From Halomonas elongata (GTDB lineage Bacteria > Pseudomonadota > Gammaproteobacteria > Pseudomonadales > Halomonadaceae): DNA of 64,000 bases. Shown here in pieces: positions 50,856-61,501 of the stretch; position 1 is the stretch's first letter; each line of letters starts with the position of its first letter. The DNA is taken from positions 97,837-161,836 of the forward strand of contig NZ_JAJQTQ010000008.1 of NCBI RefSeq assembly GCF_029081005.1, read 5' to 3'. The position numbers and the translations under genes were made by a program. The notes beneath the pieces were generated by a model. It had not been told where the DNA came from, did no database searches, and saw nothing but the letters and a program-made list of their open reading frames with translations.

Positions 50856-53264
50856 TCAGTGTGTACTGATCATCGAGTGAGAAGAGGCCGTTTCCTCCGC
50901 TCTAGTTTCCTCGTTATCCGAACTCACTTTTTCGGTTAACGCAACATCAAGAACCTCATCAATCCAGCGAACGGGCCGGATATCAAGCGCATCCTTGATG
51001 TTATCAGGAACCTCCTTCAAGTCGCGGCGGTTCTCCTCCGGTATAAGCACCGTCTTTATACCACCCCGCCTGGCCGCCAGCAATTTCTCCTTGAGACCGC
51101 CGATCGGGAGGACTTCACCACGCAGATTGACCTCGCCCGTCATCGCGACGTCACAACGCACGGGTCGACCAGTGTAGGCCGAAATCATGGCGGTGACCAT
51201 GGCGATACCGGCACTCGGCCCATCCTTGGGGGTCGCCCCCTCGGGCACGTGGATGTGCAGGTCTTCCTTCTCGAAGCGTTCTGGATCGACGCCGAGCGAG
51301 ATAGCCCGGGCACGGACCACCGTCTGGGCGGCACTGACCGACTCCTTCATCACGTCGCCCAGCGAACCGGTCTTGTCGAGCCGCCCCTTGCCGGGCGTGA
51401 CCACCGATTCGATGTTGAGCAGCTCGCCCCCCACCGAGGTCCAGGCCAGGCCCGTCACGCGGCCCACCTGGTCTTCCTGGTCGGCCAGGCCATAGCTGTA
51501 GCGACGCACGCCGGCGTAGGCCTCGATATCCGCTGCCGAGAGATGGTCGGGGGCCTGGGCCCCTTCCTTGCTCTCCTGCTCGAGACGCTGGCGCAGCACC
51601 TTGCGGCAGACCTTGGCGATCTGACGCTCGAGCTCGCGCACACCGGCCTCCCGGCTATAGTAGCGAATCAGCTCCAGCAGGGACTCGTCGGAAAACGACA
51701 GTTCGTCCGCCTTGAAGCCGTTGGCCTTGAGCTGCTTGGGCACCAGGTAGCGTCGCGCGATGGCCTGCTTCTCGTCCTCCGTATAGCCCGGCAGACGGAT
51801 GACCTCCATCCGGTCGAGCAGAGGACCGGGGATGTTCATCGAGTTGGCCGTACAGATGAACAGCGTCTCCGAAAGGTCGTAGTCCAGCTCGAGGTAGTGG
51901 TCGCTGAACTTGTCGTTCTGCTCGGGATCCAGCACCTCGAGCAGCGCCGAGGCGGGATCGCCGCGATGGTCCATGCCAATCTTGTCGACCTCGTCGAGCA
52001 GGAACAACGGGTTCTTGACCCCGGCCTTGCTCATGCGCTGGACCATCTTGCCCGGCAGCGAGCCGATGTAGGTACGACGGTGGCCGCGAATCTCGGACTC
52101 GTCGCGCACACCGCCGAGCGCCAGGCGCACGTACTTGCGATTGGTCGCGCGGGCGATGGACTGCCCCAGCGAGGTCTTGCCCACCCCGGGAGGACCGACC
52201 AGGCACAGCACGGGGCCCTTGAGCTTCTTGACCCGTTTCTGGACGGCCAGGTATTCGAGAATGCGTTCCTTGACCTCTTCCAGGCCATGGTGGTCCTCGT
52301 CCAGGACCTGCTGGGCGTGCTGAATATCGTGGCGCACCCGGGTACGCTTCTTCCAGGGCACCGAGGTCAACCAGTCCAGATAGGAGCGCACCACCGTGGC
52401 CTCGGCAGAAGATGGCGACATCATGCGCAGCTTGCCGAGCTCCTGCCTGGCCTTCTCCGCCGCCTCCTTGGGCATGCCGGATTCCTCGATGGCCTGCTCG
52501 TACTTGTCGGCCTCGTTGGGCACGTTCTCGAGCTCGCCCATCTCTTTCTGGATGGCCTTCATCTGCTCGTTGAGATAGTACTCGCGCTGGGACTTCTCCA
52601 TCTGGTCCTTGACCCGCGAACGAATACGCTTCTCGACCTGGAGCAGATCGATCTCGGACTCGATCAGCGCCATCAGGTGCTCGACCCGGTCGCGCACCCG
52701 ATCCATCTCCAGCAGTTGCTGCTTGTCGTCGATCTTCAGCGAGAGATGGGCGCAGATGGTATCGACCAGCCGGCTCGGATCCTCGATGCCGGACAGCGAA
52801 TTCAATACCTCGTTGGGCACCTTCTTGGACATCTTGACGTACTGCTCGAACTGATTCAGCAGTACGCGGACGAGGGAGTCCTGCTCGCGCTCGGTCAGTG
52901 GTTCGCTCTCGCGCAGCACCACCTCGGCACGGCTATAGCCGTCGTCGACGGCCTGAATGTCACGGATATCGGCCCGAGACTCTCCCTCGATCAGCACCTT
53001 GACGGTACCGTCGGGCAGCTTGAGCAGCTGCATGATCTCGGCCACGGTGCCGATGGAGAAGAGGTCCTCGTTGTCCGGATCGTCCTTGCTGGCCTCGCGC
53101 TGTGCTACCAGCAGCACGCGCTTGTCGGCTTCCATCGCCGTTTCCAGCGCCTGGATGGATTTCTCCCGGCCGACGAACAGCGGAATGACCATCTGCGGGT
53201 AGACGACCACGTCCCGCAGCGGCAAAAGGGGCAGACTAAGAGTCTGTTCGGCGTTCTGCTGCAT
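50856..53264 (-). CDS. lon: ATP-dependent protease La
   Basis: Cytoplasmic AAA+ serine protease for misfolded and regulatory proteins, including antitoxins such as HigA. It has 802 residues (E. coli 784). The LON substrate domain spans about 10-200, the AAA+ module has Walker [10 protein letters not shown] (about 356-364) and Walker [13 protein letters not shown], and the protease domain holds the Ser-Lys dyad, with Ser in [11 protein letters not shown] and Lys in [10 protein letters not shown]. Start ATG 53264 ([20 protein letters not shown]). It lies downstream of clpX, with a strong terminator between them. Confidence 0.97.
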   Translation of the reverse strand: MQQNAEQTLSLPLLPLRDVVVYPQMVIPLFVGREKSIQALETAMEADKRVLLVAQREASKDDPDNEDLFSIGTVAEIMQLLKLPDGTVKVLIEGESRADIRDIQAVDDGYSRAEVVLRESEPLTEREQDSLVRVLLNQFEQYVKMSKKVPNEVLNSLSGIEDPSRLVDTICAHLSLKIDDKQQLLEMDRVRDRVEHLMALIESEIDLLQVEKRIRSRVKDQMEKSQREYYLNEQMKAIQKEMGELENVPNEADKYEQAIEESGMPKEAAEKARQELGKLRMMSPSSAEATVVRSYLDWLTSVPWKKRTRVRHDIQHAQQVLDEDHHGLEEVKERILEYLAVQKRVKKLKGPVLCLVGPPGVGKTSLGQSIARATNRKYVRLALGGVRDESEIRGHRRTYIGSLPGKMVQRMSKAGVKNPLFLLDEVDKIGMDHRGDPASALLEVLDPEQNDKFSDHYLELDYDLSETLFICTANSMNIPGPLLDRMEVIRLPGYTEDEKQAIARRYLVPKQLKANGFKADELSFSDESLLELIRYYSREAGVRELERQIAKVCRKVLRQRLEQESKEGAQAPDHLSAADIEAYAGVRRYSYGLADQEDQVGRVTGLAWTSVGGELLNIESVVTPGKGRLDKTGSLGDVMKESVSAAQTVVRARAISLGVDPERFEKEDLHIHVPEGATPKDGPSAGIAMVTAMISAYTGRPVRCDVAMTGEVNLRGEVLPIGGLKEKLLAARRGGIKTVLIPEENRRDLKEVPDNIKDALDIRPVRWIDEVLDVALTEKVSSDNEETRAEETASSHSMISTH

Positions 53265-53354
53265 CGCAGACGTTCCTCAAACGATTCGGGTGAATACCAA
53301 GGGAATGGGGACGATACCCCGACATTGCAAGGTCGTGGCGACGGCGCGGCACAG

Positions 53355-53379
53355 AAAAGGGCCGCCAGGCGGCCCTTTT
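53355..53379. terminator. Bidirectional intrinsic terminator between clpX and lon
   Basis: A perfect 25-base palindrome: AAAAGGGCCGCC, one base, GGCGGCCCTTTT. On the minus strand the stem GGGCCGCC/GGCGGCCC is followed by TTTTCTGTG, which would end the clpX transcript 52 bases after its stop. lon would then need its own promoter between 53265 and 53354. Confidence 0.8.
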
Positions 53380-53430
53380 CGTCACGACTCCCTGTCCGGG
53401 CCCCGGCAAGGGACCGACCGGCTCGGCAGG

Positions 53431-54708
<1,278 letters not shown>

Positions 54709-54784
54709 TCGCGTACCTCTCTCACAGCGGCGGCCCTGAGACCGCCGGGAATCACGTAATCAGAGCGTGGTGAATTTCACGCTA

Positions 54785-55405
54785 TCAGGATGTCGGCCGC
54801 TTATCCAGCACGGCGTCGATCAGGCCATATTCCGCCGCCTGCTCGCCGTTCATGAAGTTGTCGCGGTCGGTATCCTTGGCGATCGTCTCGAACTTCTGCC
54901 CGGTGTGATGCGCCAGGATCTGATTGAGGCGCTCACGGATACCGAGAATCTCGCGGGTGTGGATCTCGATATCGGACGCCTGACCCTGATAGCCCCCGAG
55001 GGGCTGGTGGATCATCATCCGCGAGTTGGGCAGGCAGTAACGCTTGCCGTGGGCACCGCCAGCCAGCAGCAGCGCACCCATGCTGGCCGCCTGGCCGATG
55101 CACACCGTCGAGACGTCCGGCTTGATGAACTGCATGGTGTCGTAGATCGACATTCCCGCCGTCACGGAGCCACCCGGCGAATTGATGTACAGGTGGATAT
55201 CCTTGTCGGGGTTCTCGGATTCCAGGAACAGCAACTGCGCCACCAGCAGGTTGGCCGTATAGTCCTCGACCGGGCCCACCAGGAAGATCACGCGTTCCTT
55301 GAGCAACCGGGAATAGATGTCGTAGGACCGCTCGCCCCGCGCGCTCTGCTCGACCACCATCGGCACCAGGCCGCCGGCGGATTGGATATCGAACTCGTTA
55401 CTCAT
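54785..55405 (-). CDS. clpP: ATP-dependent Clp protease proteolytic subunit
   Basis: Tetradecameric serine protease chamber, 206 residues (E. coli 207). The catalytic Ser is in [14 protein letters not shown] (about 105), His in [16 protein letters not shown] (about 130), and Asp in [10 protein letters not shown]. Start ATG 55405 ([20 protein letters not shown]). It lies 84 bases after tig and 76 before clpX; all three are transcribed in the same direction. Confidence 0.97.
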   Translation of the reverse strand: MSNEFDIQSAGGLVPMVVEQSARGERSYDIYSRLLKERVIFLVGPVEDYTANLLVAQLLFLESENPDKDIHLYINSPGGSVTAGMSIYDTMQFIKPDVSTVCIGQAASMGALLLAGGAHGKRYCLPNSRMMIHQPLGGYQGQASDIEIHTREILGIRERLNQILAHHTGQKFETIAKDTDRDNFMNGEQAAEYGLIDAVLDKRPTS

Positions 55406-55489
55406 CTGGGTGATGTCCTTGCATCCGATGTATGGAAGCGGCGGCTGACGCTTCGTCCGACCGGGACCGGACGAAGCGATCGGGAAGGA

Positions 55490-56845
55490 TCAGGCCTGAC
55501 TTTCGTCGGCCTCTTCCTCGGCTTCCTCGTCACCACCACCTTGTTGCTGGGCTGCGGCGAGCGCCTCCTGGTAGCTCATCTCCACGTCCTTGACGCTGGC
55601 CTGTTCGAGCAGCACATCGACAGCCTTCTCTTCGAGAATGGCGGACTTGACCTGATTCTTCATCTGGTCGTTGCTCATGTAATACTCGACGACCTGCTCG
55701 GGCTCCTGGTATTGCTGCGCCAGCTCCTCGACCTTGGCCTTGATTTCGTCATCGCTGGCATCGAGCTCGTTCACCTTGATGACTTCGGCCAGCAGCAGGC
55801 CGATCTGGACCCGGCTCTTGGCCTGCTCGGCGAACAGTTCGTCGGGCAGCTGGCTGACGTCGAAGTCCTCGCCGAGGCCGAACTGCTGAGCCGCCTGACG
55901 CTTCAGACCATCGGTTTCCTGCTGGATCAGCGCCTGGGGCACCGGAATGTCGTTGGCCTTCTTCAGCGCCTCGAGCACCTGCTGCTTGACGCGGTTGTCG
56001 ACGGCCTGCTCGGCCTCGCGCGTCATGTTCTTCGAGATTTCCTCGCGGAACCGGTCCAGATCGCCATCCTCGACACCGAACTGCTTGACGAACTCGGCAT
56101 CCACCTCGGGCAGCGACTGCGCCTTGATCGCATGGACCTTGACCTTGAAGGTCGCTTCCTGACCGGCCAGTTGCTCGGCCTGATAGTCTTCGGGGAAGGT
56201 GACCTTGAGTTCCTTGTCGTCCCCGGCCTTGGCGCCGATCAACTGCTCTTCGAAACCGGGGATGAAGCTGCCGGAGCCGATCACCAGCTCGTGACCTTCG
56301 GCACTGCCGCCCTCGAACGGCTCGTCACCGAGATAGCCCTGGAAGTCGATGGTCAGCTGGTCGCCATCCTCGGCGGCACGCTCGACCTCTTCCCAGCCGG
56401 CATTCTGCTTGCGCAGGGTCTCGATCATCTCGGCGACGTCGGCATCGACCACTTCGACGACAGGGCGCTCGACCTCGGTGCCCTCGATGCTGGCCAGCTC
56501 GACTTCCGGGTAGATCTCGAGAGTCGCGGTGAACTCCAGATCCTTGCCGGTCTCGTTGACGTCGGCTTCGATCTGCGGATAGCCGGCGGGATTGAGGTTC
56601 TCGTCGGTGATGGCGCGGACGTAACGCTCACGCATCACCTCGCCGACCACCTCATTGCGCACTTCGCTGCCGTAACGCTGGCGGATCACCGACATCGGGA
56701 CCTTGCCCTTGCGGAAACCATCCATGCGCACGGTCTTGGCGGCGTCCTGGAGACGGGCAGCGACGGCCTCATCGATTTCGGCGGCCGGCACCTGCACCTT
56801 GACGCGGCGTTCAATCTGGGAGGTCGTATCGACGGAAACTTGCAT
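55490..56845 (-). CDS. tig: Trigger factor
   Basis: Ribosome-associated chaperone and prolyl isomerase, 451 residues (E. coli 432). The ribosome-binding loop is FRKGKVPMSV (about 44-53, GFRKGKVP). The FKBP-type domain spans about 155-240 (DGDQLTIDFQGYLGDEPFEG, LVIGSGSFIPGFEEQLIGAK). The C-terminal arms are helical and end in an acidic tail (GGGDEEAEEEADESQA) longer than in E. coli, in keeping with halophile acidity. Start ATG 56845. Four tRNA genes lie upstream on the same strand. Confidence 0.97.
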   Translation of the reverse strand: MQVSVDTTSQIERRVKVQVPAAEIDEAVAARLQDAAKTVRMDGFRKGKVPMSVIRQRYGSEVRNEVVGEVMRERYVRAITDENLNPAGYPQIEADVNETGKDLEFTATLEIYPEVELASIEGTEVERPVVEVVDADVAEMIETLRKQNAGWEEVERAAEDGDQLTIDFQGYLGDEPFEGGSAEGHELVIGSGSFIPGFEEQLIGAKAGDDKELKVTFPEDYQAEQLAGQEATFKVKVHAIKAQSLPEVDAEFVKQFGVEDGDLDRFREEISKNMTREAEQAVDNRVKQQVLEALKKANDIPVPQALIQQETDGLKRQAAQQFGLGEDFDVSQLPDELFAEQAKSRVQIGLLLAEVIKVNELDASDDEIKAKVEELAQQYQEPEQVVEYYMSNDQMKNQVKSAILEEKAVDVLLEQASVKDVEMSYQEALAAAQQQGGGDEEAEEEADESQA

Positions 56846-57098
56846 GAATTGTCCTCTACACCGACGGGGGCGTTGGTTCTGTGGATAGCGTTGAAACGTT
56901 CAAAGGAGGGAATTCTATGAATCCCGCTACGCACTGGCAAGCGCCATGCCCTGACAAATGAGGGCTAACCAGCATACTTCAAGGGGAATTCGGGAAAAGA
57001 ATTGCCTGCAGGGCCGCGAAAAATGCGCAACGAGGCAGCAATCGCCGCTGTCATCGGGCCTGAAAGGGAAACTCATGGAATACATCAGAGGGAGGCAA

Positions 57099-57174
57099 TG
57101 GGGTGGATGATGGGGATCGAACCCACGACCACCGGAGCCACAATCCGGGGCTCTACCACTGAGCTACATCCACC
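57099..57174 (-). tRNA. tRNA-His (GTG), copy 1
   Basis: On the minus strand the cloverleaf is complete: acceptor GTGGATG pairs with CATCCAC, the extra 5' G (position -1) faces the discriminator C as required for tRNA-His, the D-arm is GCTCAGTGGTAGAGC, and the anticodon loop TTGTGGC carries GTG. The T-arm has GTTCGATC, and CCA is encoded. It is identical to the copy at 57199-57274 and separated from it by 24 bases. Confidence 0.97.
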
Positions 57175-57198
57175 ACTGCCTGGGTAGGGTGTGTCGAC

Positions 57199-57274
57199 TG
57201 GGGTGGATGATGGGGATCGAACCCACGACCACCGGAGCCACAATCCGGGGCTCTACCACTGAGCTACATCCACC
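57199..57274 (-). tRNA. tRNA-His (GTG), copy 2
   Basis: Identical in sequence to the gene at 57099-57174, including the 5' extra G, GTG anticodon and encoded CCA. Spacing of 24 bases suggests a recent tandem duplication of a 100-base unit. Processed from a common Pro-Arg-His-His transcript. Confidence 0.97.
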
Positions 57275-57326
57275 ATGGACGACACTGCTCGACCGTTTCG
57301 CTCCGCCAGACGGGAACCATTGAACA

Positions 57327-57403
57327 TGGCGCGCCCAGCAGGACTCGAACCTGCAACCTACGGCTTAGAAGGCCGTTGCTCTATCCGGTTGAGCTATGGG
57401 CGC
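57327..57403 (-). tRNA. tRNA-Arg (TCT)
   Basis: On the minus strand acceptor GCGCCCA pairs with TGGGCGC, discriminator G, encoded CCA. The anticodon stem ACGGC/GCCGT encloses CTTCTAA with anticodon TCT, which reads AGA and AGG. The T-arm contains GTTCGAGTC. Length 77. Confidence 0.97.
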
Positions 57404-57471
57404 ATTCTACGTTCCCAAGCGCCTTCCCGCAAGCTATCGAAGAAAAATCTTACTGATCAATCAATAGCTTG

Positions 57472-57548
57472 TGGTCGGGGTGGAGGGATTCGAACCCCCG
57501 ACATCCTGCTCCCAAAGCAGGCGCGCTACCAAACTGCGCTACACCCCG
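57472..57548 (-). tRNA. tRNA-Pro (TGG)
   Basis: On the minus strand acceptor CGGGGTG pairs with CACCCCG, discriminator A, encoded CCA. The anticodon stem CCTGC/GCAGG encloses TTTGGGA with anticodon TGG. The T-arm has GTTCGAATC. Length 77. It is the first gene of the tRNA cluster, 54 bases downstream of a near-consensus promoter. Confidence 0.97.
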
Positions 57549-57601
57549 CCGGCTCTTGCACGGCCCTGACGTCGCCGCAGAGGCCTCGTCAAGCGCTGCG
57601 T

Positions 57602-57629
57602 ATTCTACGGAACTTTCCCCCACCGTCAA
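57602..57629 (-). promoter_or_regulatory. Promoter of the tRNA Pro-Arg-His-His cluster
   Basis: On the minus strand TTGACG (57624-57629) and TAGAAT (57602-57607) are separated by 16 bases. Transcription would start near 57595, about 47 bases before tRNA-Pro. The GC-rich sequence after the -10 (ACGCAGCGCTTG) resembles a stringent discriminator. It is divergent from folD, whose start is at 57720. Confidence 0.75.
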
Positions 57630-57719
57630 GTCGATAGCGTCATTGCCTTCGCTTTGCCTGGACGCCTGGTCATGCGAAAATTCCCTCCTTCATCCATCCG
57701 ACCGCCAGAGGGAAGCTCG

Positions 57720-58592
57720 ATGACCGCCCAACTGATCGATGGCAAGTCCATTGCCGCCCGCGTCCGTCAGCAGGTTGCACGCCAGGTGCAGGCACGCCAC
57801 GAGGCCGGCGCGCGCACCCCCGGACTCGCTGTCGTCCTGGTGGGCGAGGATCCCGCCTCCCATGTCTATGTGCGCAACAAGCAGCGCGCCTGCGAGGAAG
57901 CCGGCATCGCGTCGGTCAAGCACCGGCTGCCCGCCGACACCTCCCAGGAAACCCTGGAAGCACTGGTCGATGACCTGAACGCCGACACCACTATCGACGG
58001 CATTCTGGTCCAGCTCCCCCTTCCCGAGCATATGGACCCGCGTCCTATCCTCGAGCGCATCCACCCGCACAAGGACGTCGATGGCTTCCATCCCTACAAC
58101 CTGGGACGGCTCGCCCAGCGCCTTCCGCTACTCAGACCCTGTACGCCCAAGGGAGTGATCACCCTGCTGCAGGAAAGCGACCTCAATGTACGCGGGATGG
58201 ACGCCACCGTGGTCGGCGCCTCCAATATCGTCGGCCGCCCCATGTCGCTCGAACTGATGCTGGCCGGTTGTACCACCACCGTCTGCCATCGTTTCACTCG
58301 CGACCTCGAGGCCCACGTACGGCGTGCCGAGCTGCTGGTGGTGGCGGTGGGCATGCCCGGCCTGGTCAAGGGCGAGTGGGTCCGCGACGATGCCATCGTC
58401 ATCGACGTGGGCATCAACCGCCAGGAGGATGGCAGCCTGATCGGTGATGTGGAATTCGAACCGGCCGCGGCCAGGGCCAGCCACATCACGCCGGTGCCCG
58501 GCGGCGTCGGACCGATGACCGTCGCCTCGCTTCTCGAGAACACCCTGGTGGCCGCCGAGATGCACGACGCCATGGCGCTGGGTAAAGAGTGA
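57720..58592 (+). CDS. folD: Methylenetetrahydrofolate dehydrogenase / methenyltetrahydrofolate cyclohydrolase
   Basis: Bifunctional folate C1 enzyme, 290 residues (E. coli 288). I start at ATG 57720 ([20 protein letters not shown]), with GAGGGAA upstream. Motifs: [17 protein letters not shown] (about 46-62, catalytic Lys and Tyr), [15 protein letters not shown], and the NADP loop [17 protein letters not shown] (about 162-178), then [13 protein letters not shown] near the C terminus. Its stop codon lies within a short GGGTGAA tandem repeat. Divergent from the tRNA cluster. Confidence 0.97.
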   Translation: MTAQLIDGKSIAARVRQQVARQVQARHEAGARTPGLAVVLVGEDPASHVYVRNKQRACEEAGIASVKHRLPADTSQETLEALVDDLNADTTIDGILVQLPLPEHMDPRPILERIHPHKDVDGFHPYNLGRLAQRLPLLRPCTPKGVITLLQESDLNVRGMDATVVGASNIVGRPMSLELMLAGCTTTVCHRFTRDLEAHVRRAELLVVAVGMPGLVKGEWVRDDAIVIDVGINRQEDGSLIGDVEFEPAAARASHITPVPGGVGPMTVASLLENTLVAAEMHDAMALGKE

Positions 58593-58610
58593 AGGGTGAA
58601 GGGTGAAGAG
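58587..58610. repeat. Short tandem repeat, (G/A)GGTGAA-type x 3
   Basis: GAGTGAA, GGGTGAA, GGGTGAA, then GAG: three units of 7 bases that include the folD stop codon (58590-58592). Period and GTGA core resemble the eight-copy GTGAGAG array at 48231-48286. Confidence 0.65.
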
Positions 58611-58760
58611 TACGTGATGGTGCGGCGGGGAAAGGGCCAGGAAAAGCTCCCCGGGTCACGAAACCGACGGTACTACGCCATGCACCCCTGCCCCGTGCAC
58701 CTTTCGTCGCACTCCGGTAGAATACGCTCCTGACTTTCCACCGACTCGCGAGGTTCCTCG

Positions 58761-59234
58761 ATGAGCGACAAGATGAACGTCGAAAGCTTCAACCTCGACC
58801 ACACCAAGGTGAAGGCACCTTATGTTCGCCTCGCTGACATCAAGACCGGCCGGCATGGCGACACCATCCACAAGTATGACCTGCGCATCTGCCAGCCGAA
58901 CAAGGCGCACATGGAGATGCCGGCGCTGCACTCTCTCGAGCACCTGATGGCCGAGCTCTCGCGTAACCATTCGGAACAGGTCGTCGATATCAGCCCGATG
59001 GGCTGCCAGACCGGTTTCTATGTCGCCATGATCAACCATGACGACTACGACGGAGTGCTCTCGCTGCTCGAAGGCACCCTGAAGGATGTGCTCGAGGCCG
59101 ACGAAGTGCCGGCCTGCAACGAGATGCAATGCGGCTGGGCCGCCAGCCACAGCCTGGAAGGCGCCAAGGATCTGGCCCGCGATCTGCTGGCACGACGCAA
59201 CGAGTGGACCCAGATCTTCGCCGAAGAAGGCTGA
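58761..59234 (+). CDS. luxS: S-ribosylhomocysteine lyase (autoinducer-2 synthase)
   Basis: Cleaves S-ribosylhomocysteine to homocysteine and the autoinducer-2 precursor. It has 157 residues. The metal-binding HSLEH motif is at 57-61, with the third ligand Cys in ACNEMQCGW (about 125) and catalytic Cys82 in PMGCQTGFY. Start ATG 58761 ([20 protein letters not shown]). The family 1 element's left end overlaps its last codons and stop (GAAGAAGGCTGATT). The next gene, mtn, supplies the LuxS substrate, so the two adjacent genes cover the activated-methyl detoxification pathway. Confidence 0.96.
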   Translation: MSDKMNVESFNLDHTKVKAPYVRLADIKTGRHGDTIHKYDLRICQPNKAHMEMPALHSLEHLMAELSRNHSEQVVDISPMGCQTGFYVAMINHDDYDGVLSLLEGTLKDVLEADEVPACNEMQCGWAASHSLEGAKDLARDLLARRNEWTQIFAEEG

Positions 59235-59366
59235 TTGTCTGCTGCGCTCGGTATCCTGGCCGTCGGCGGTGCTCGCAATCCTCATTTAGTACCACCTAAA
59301 CTCCGGTTGCTGTGCTCCGGCGACGACCAGCCTACCTTCGCTCGCGACGACAATCCGCGCTTCTTC
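59223..59366 (+). mobile_element. Dispersed repeat family 1, copy 3 (MITE-like)
   Basis: A 144-bp copy between luxS and mtn. Ends are inverted: GAAGAAG (59223-59229) plus GATTGTC (59233-59239) pair with GACAATC (59349-59355) plus CTTCTTC (59360-59366). The internal stem is TTTAG (59285-59289) with CTAAA (59296-59300). The core CTCCGGTTGCTGTGCTCCGG matches copies 2 and 4. The left end overlaps the luxS stop codon. Confidence 0.72.
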
Positions 59367-59429
59367 CCTGTACTGAACCGTGAGTTAACTCAACCCCTTC
59401 ACGCCCGACACAGCGGAGAACCGGATAAG

Positions 59430-60164
59430 ATGAAACGCATCGGCATCATCGGCGCCATGTCCCAGGAAGTCGCTCAACTCAAGGCGATGCTGGAGGACTG
59501 CGAGACACGTCACCACGTAGGAAGCACCTTCCACTGTGGTCGTCTGCATGATGTCGAAGTGGTGATCCTGCAGTCGGGCATCGGCAAGGTGAATGCCGCC
59601 GTCGGTACCACCCTGCTGCTCGACATGTACCAACCCGAGGCGATCATCAACACAGGATCCGCCGGTGGTTTCGGCGAGGGGCTCGAGATCGGTGATGTGG
59701 TGGTATCCAGCGAGGTGCGTCACCACGACGTGGATGCCGTGGTCTTCGGCTACGAGCACGGACAGGTGCCGCAGATGCCGGCCGCCTACCTGCCCGACGA
59801 GCGCCTGATGCGGGTCGCCCGCGAAAGCGTCGAGGCCATGAACGAGGTCAAGGTGGTCGAGGGGTTGATCGCCACCGGCGACGTCTTCATGGCCTGCCCG
59901 GAGCTGGTGGAGCAGACGCGCTCCCGCTTTCCCACCATGCTCGCCGCCGAGATGGAAGCCGCAGCCATCGCCCAGACCTGCCATCTCTACGGCTGCCCCT
60001 TCGTGGTGATTCGCGCCCTCTCCGATATCGCCGGCGGCGGCGACAACCACCTCTCCTTCGAGGAATTCCTGGTCCGAGCCGCCGATCACTCGACGCGCAT
60101 GGTCACCGCCATGGTGGCCAGGCTCGCCGAACCCGCGACCGCCGACGCGACCGCCGAAGGCTGA
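59430..60164 (+). CDS. mtn: 5'-methylthioadenosine/S-adenosylhomocysteine nucleosidase
   Basis: Hydrolyses S-adenosylhomocysteine and methylthioadenosine, supplying S-ribosylhomocysteine to LuxS. It has 244 residues (E. coli 232). I start at ATG 59430 (MKRIGIIGAMSQEVAQLKAM), the family's usual opening with Glu at about 13; upstream frame is intergenic repeat. Motifs are NTGSAGGFGEGLEIGDVVVS (about 77-96), AEMEAAAIAQTCH (ribose-binding MetGlu) and the catalytic Asp in VIRALSDIAGGGD. A strong terminator follows. Confidence 0.96.
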   Translation: MKRIGIIGAMSQEVAQLKAMLEDCETRHHVGSTFHCGRLHDVEVVILQSGIGKVNAAVGTTLLLDMYQPEAIINTGSAGGFGEGLEIGDVVVSSEVRHHDVDAVVFGYEHGQVPQMPAAYLPDERLMRVARESVEAMNEVKVVEGLIATGDVFMACPELVEQTRSRFPTMLAAEMEAAAIAQTCHLYGCPFVVIRALSDIAGGGDNHLSFEEFLVRAADHSTRMVTAMVARLAEPATADATAEG

Positions 60165-60187
60165 ACCACCGAGAGCCCCAACGCCGA

Positions 60188-60229
60188 GACGCCCCGCCAG
60201 AGCCGACCTCTGACGGGGCGTCTTCTTTT
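60188..60229 (+). terminator. Intrinsic terminator after mtn
   Basis: GACGCCCCG and CGGGGCGTC pair (60188-60196 and 60214-60222), the stem continues as CAGAG/CTCTG after one mismatch, and TTCTTTTG follows. It lies 23 bases after the mtn stop and faces the convergent pyrC. Confidence 0.85.
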
Positions 60230-60249
60230 GCCCTCTTCTCTCTTCTACA

Positions 60250-61287
60250 TCATGTTTTCAGCTTCCACCCCAGCGTCTCGCCTCCCCGCAGCGGCACGAT
60301 GTCCTGCCCCTCCAGGTAAGGCAGCGTCTCCGGTACCGTCCAGGGTTCACGCACCAGGGTAACGGTCTCGGTATTGCGGGCCAGGCCATAGAAATCCGGT
60401 CCGGCATGGCTGGCGAAGGTTTCCAGCCGCTCCAGGGCGCCGGCTTCCTCGAAGGCGGTGGCATACAGCTCGAGGGCCACCGGTGCCGTGTAGGCGCCGG
60501 CACAGCCGCAGTCGCTTTCCTTGTCGCCCTTGGCGTGAGGCGCGCTGTCGGTACCCAGAAAGAACTTGCCGCTGCCGGAAGTGGCGGCTTCCACCAGCGC
60601 CTGGCGATGCCGTTCACGCTTGAGGATCGGCAGGCAATAGTAGTGGGGACGAATCCCGCCGACCAGCATGTGGTTGCGGTTGAACAACAGGTGATGGGCG
60701 GTAATGGTGGCGGCCACGTTGTCCGGTGCAGCGGTGACGAAGGCGGCGGCATCGGCGGTGGTGATATGCTCGAACACCACCCGGAGCGTCGGGTGCCGAT
60801 CCAGCAGGGGCTTCATGACACGTTCGATGAACACCGCCTCGCGATCGAAGATATCGATATCGGCGTCGGTCACCTCTCCGTGTACCAGCAGCGGCATGCC
60901 GAGACGGGCCATGGCGGCAATGGCCGCGTCACAATGGGCCAGGTCGGTCACTCCGGCGGCGGAATTGGTGGTGGCACCGGCAGGATAGAGCTTGACGGCA
61001 TGCACCTGCCCGCTGGCATGAGCCCGTTCGATTTCCTCGGCACTGGTGCGGTCGGTGAGATAGAGCGTCATCAAGGGGTCGAAACGCGCCCCCTCCGGTA
61101 CCGCCGCCAGGATGCGCCGCCGATAGTCGAGAGCCTGCTCGGTGGTCGTCACCGGCGGCTTCAGGTTGGGCATGATGATGGCACGCCCCATCTGGCGGGC
61201 ACTGGCGGGCACCACCGCGGGCAGCACCTCGCCGTCACGCAGATGAAGGTGCCAATCGTCCGGGCGGGTCAGGGTCATCGAGTTCAC
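60250..61287 (-). CDS. pyrC: Dihydroorotase
   Basis: Zinc enzyme of pyrimidine synthesis that cyclises carbamoyl-aspartate to dihydroorotate. I use GTG 61287 ([20 protein letters not shown]) because GGAT lies 6 bases upstream; ATG 61278 is the alternative. Product 345 residues (E. coli 348), the class II type. Metal and substrate residues are in [10 protein letters not shown] (HxH), carboxylated Lys in [14 protein letters not shown], His in LLVHGEV and FEHITTADA, and the C-terminal [13 protein letters not shown] with catalytic Asp. Repeat family 2 copy B lies 75 bases upstream. Confidence 0.96.
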   Translation of the reverse strand: MNSMTLTRPDDWHLHLRDGEVLPAVVPASARQMGRAIIMPNLKPPVTTTEQALDYRRRILAAVPEGARFDPLMTLYLTDRTSAEEIERAHASGQVHAVKLYPAGATTNSAAGVTDLAHCDAAIAAMARLGMPLLVHGEVTDADIDIFDREAVFIERVMKPLLDRHPTLRVVFEHITTADAAAFVTAAPDNVAATITAHHLLFNRNHMLVGGIRPHYYCLPILKRERHRQALVEAATSGSGKFFLGTDSAPHAKGDKESDCGCAGAYTAPVALELYATAFEEAGALERLETFASHAGPDFYGLARNTETVTLVREPWTVPETLPYLEGQDIVPLRGGETLGWKLKT

Positions 61288-61361
61288 GGCGTATCCTGTG
61301 TTGGCGTGGGTTCGCGGCGCTTGAGTATACCGCAATGTCGCGCTCGCCTCAGCGACCCGCC

Positions 61362-61423
61362 CAGCCCCGACAGGGCTATCGCCGTTCAGCTTTGTCTCTC
61401 GGGGCTGATCCGTCGACAGGCCT
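61362..61423 (+). repeat. Dispersed repeat family 2, copy B, with hairpin
   Basis: 61372-61423 matches 15071-15120 (AGGGCTAT, CCGT, GGGGCTGATCC, TCGACAGGCCT shared). Here CAGCCCCGA (61362-61370) and TCGGGGCTG (61399-61407) form a perfect 9-bp stem across the repeat. It lies between the divergent pyrC and the membrane-protein gene at 61502. Confidence 0.65.
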
Positions 61424-61501
61424 AGCCAACACCGAGAAAAGTCCTTCACGTCGCGAGAATTTGACGTATCATCCCCGACGGAAAACAGCCGCGAGGACAC
61501 C

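Noticed and set aside
57099..57274. Integration site of a genomic island at the duplicated tRNA-His genes
   Set aside because: No integrase or direct-repeat-bounded foreign segment lies nearby; the cluster is flanked by tig and folD, both core genes.
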